Assembly (NCBI GenBank): GCA_009775535.1
Contig: VSPW01000122.1
Coordinates: 1-5,998, forward strand
Source: Muribaculaceae bacterium
Lineage (GTDB): Bacteria; Bacteroidota; Bacteroidia; Bacteroidales; Muribaculaceae
Length of the DNA stretch: 5,998 bases
Reading direction: 5' to 3'
The translations under genes and the position numbers were made by a program. The notes beneath the pieces are model-generated. The model did not search any database. It was not told where the DNA came from and was given only the letters and a program-made list of their open reading frames with translations. This document shows positions 5,420 to 5,998 of the stretch, one piece after another. Numbering within the stretch: position 1 is the stretch's first letter; each line of letters begins with the position of its first letter.

Positions 5420-5998
5420 ATGAGGCCATTTATACTATTTATGCTGATGGCTTTTGTGTTGCCTTTTTCTCTTTCTGCAGGTAACATTGAAAAAGCTGTC
5501 ACTCCAAATATGGAAGATAAATCCCCGATGTCCCATTTCTGTTGGGGTGCTGATCTGGGCGGATCTATTGACATGAGCGGGCATGATATGTCTACAATCG
5601 ACATCGGAGCTAACTTTGGTTACAAGAATGATTACCTGCGTCTGCTTGGGATCGGAGCCAGTTTAAATATGATGGTTAGTAACAGTAACCGTTCATTCCC
5701 TATTTATGGGATAGTACGTACAAATTTCATGAATCGTCCGTCCCTTTGTTTTTTTGATGCTAGGGCTGGGGTATCACTTAACTACCTTGAAGACAATGTC
5801 AGTCAGGCTGGTCTGTTCCTATCTGGAGGTATTGGATTCAACCTCGCTTTAGGACAGAAATTTAAGTCACATATAATATTGAGCTACAATTACTTCGACC
5901 GTGGATATTATACTCGTGACGGGGTCGATTATAATCAGCCCGACCTTCATCTTGTAAGTTTGCGTTTAGGTGTGAGCTATGTCTCTTATAAACATCTG
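5420..5998 (+). CDS. Uncharacterised exported protein, probable small outer-membrane beta-barrel (stop codon beyond the window)
   Basis: I do not recognise a named family. The frame is open from the ATG at 5420 to the edge, 193 residues with no stop. Residues 1-20 form a clear Sec signal peptide (MRPF, then a hydrophobic core, SLSA before a likely signal peptidase I cut at A20-G21); no lipobox cysteine is present. After a linker of about 20 residues, eight amphipathic, glycine- and aromatic-rich segments alternate with loops: near FCWGADLGGSI, STIDIGANFGY, LRLLGIGASLNMM, SFPIYGIVRTNF, LCFFDARAGVSLNY, AGLFLSGGIGFNL, SHIILSYNYF and LVSLRLGVSYVS. Alternate turns are short and long, as in an OmpX/OmpA-type eight-strand barrel. 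The last segment suggests that the protein ends just past the window. It lies 15 nt after prmA and is probably co-transcribed. Existence as a gene and export are well supported; the barrel is inferred. Confidence 0.8.
   Translation, partial: MRPFILFMLMAFVLPFSLSAGNIEKAVTPNMEDKSPMSHFCWGADLGGSIDMSGHDMSTIDIGANFGYKNDYLRLLGIGASLNMMVSNSNRSFPIYGIVRTNFMNRPSLCFFDARAGVSLNYLEDNVSQAGLFLSGGIGFNLALGQKFKSHIILSYNYFDRGYYTRDGVDYNQPDLHLVSLRLGVSYVSYKHL

Noticed and set aside
1..5998. Possible defence system, mobile element, CRISPR array or RNA gene
   Set aside because: All but short spacers is occupied by six recognisable housekeeping genes and one exported protein. No transposase, terminal repeats, spaced direct repeats, or tRNA/rRNA-like segments were seen.

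Overview
The window looks like a housekeeping segment of a Bacteroidota chromosome, most likely order Bacteroidales. Three things suggest this. The only clear promoter follows the Bacteroidota sigma-factor pattern (a TAnnTTTG -7 element with a TTTG-like -33 element). Start codons sit behind A-rich leaders rather than Shine-Dalgarno sites. The proteins carry sequence variants I associate with this phylum, such as GGPYG in RlmH, GTGHHATT in PrmA and a monofunctional class I aspartokinase next to LysA.

Layout: a partial rlmH (23S rRNA methyltransferase) runs leftward off the left edge from position 343. A 76-bp divergent intergenic region (344-419) follows and holds a perfect 12-bp-arm palindrome. 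That palindrome contains a -7 promoter element on each strand. Rightward from there is one tight co-directional series: nadC (420-1268), an FtsE-type ABC ATPase (1296-1997), lysC (2031-3347), lysA (3340-4548), prmA (4559-5404) and a signal-peptide-bearing beta-rich protein (5420 to beyond the right edge). The gaps are 27, 33, -8, 10 and 15 nt, and I found no convincing internal promoter or terminator. The six genes are probably one operon.

Functionally the series is mixed. NadC makes the NAD precursor nicotinate mononucleotide. LysC and LysA are the first and last steps of the aspartate-to-lysine route, whose penultimate product, meso-diaminopimelate, is also a peptidoglycan building block. 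FtsE couples ATP hydrolysis to septal peptidoglycan remodelling. PrmA methylates ribosomal protein L11. The last gene probably encodes a small eight-stranded outer-membrane barrel, and it is the only gene here that I cannot assign to a family.

I see no mobile elements, CRISPR arrays, RNA genes or defence systems, and no evidence for an undescribed multi-gene system. The items most worth a second look are the face-to-face promoter palindrome, the uncharacterised barrel protein, and the orphan TTG-initiated ftsE inside a lysine/DAP operon.
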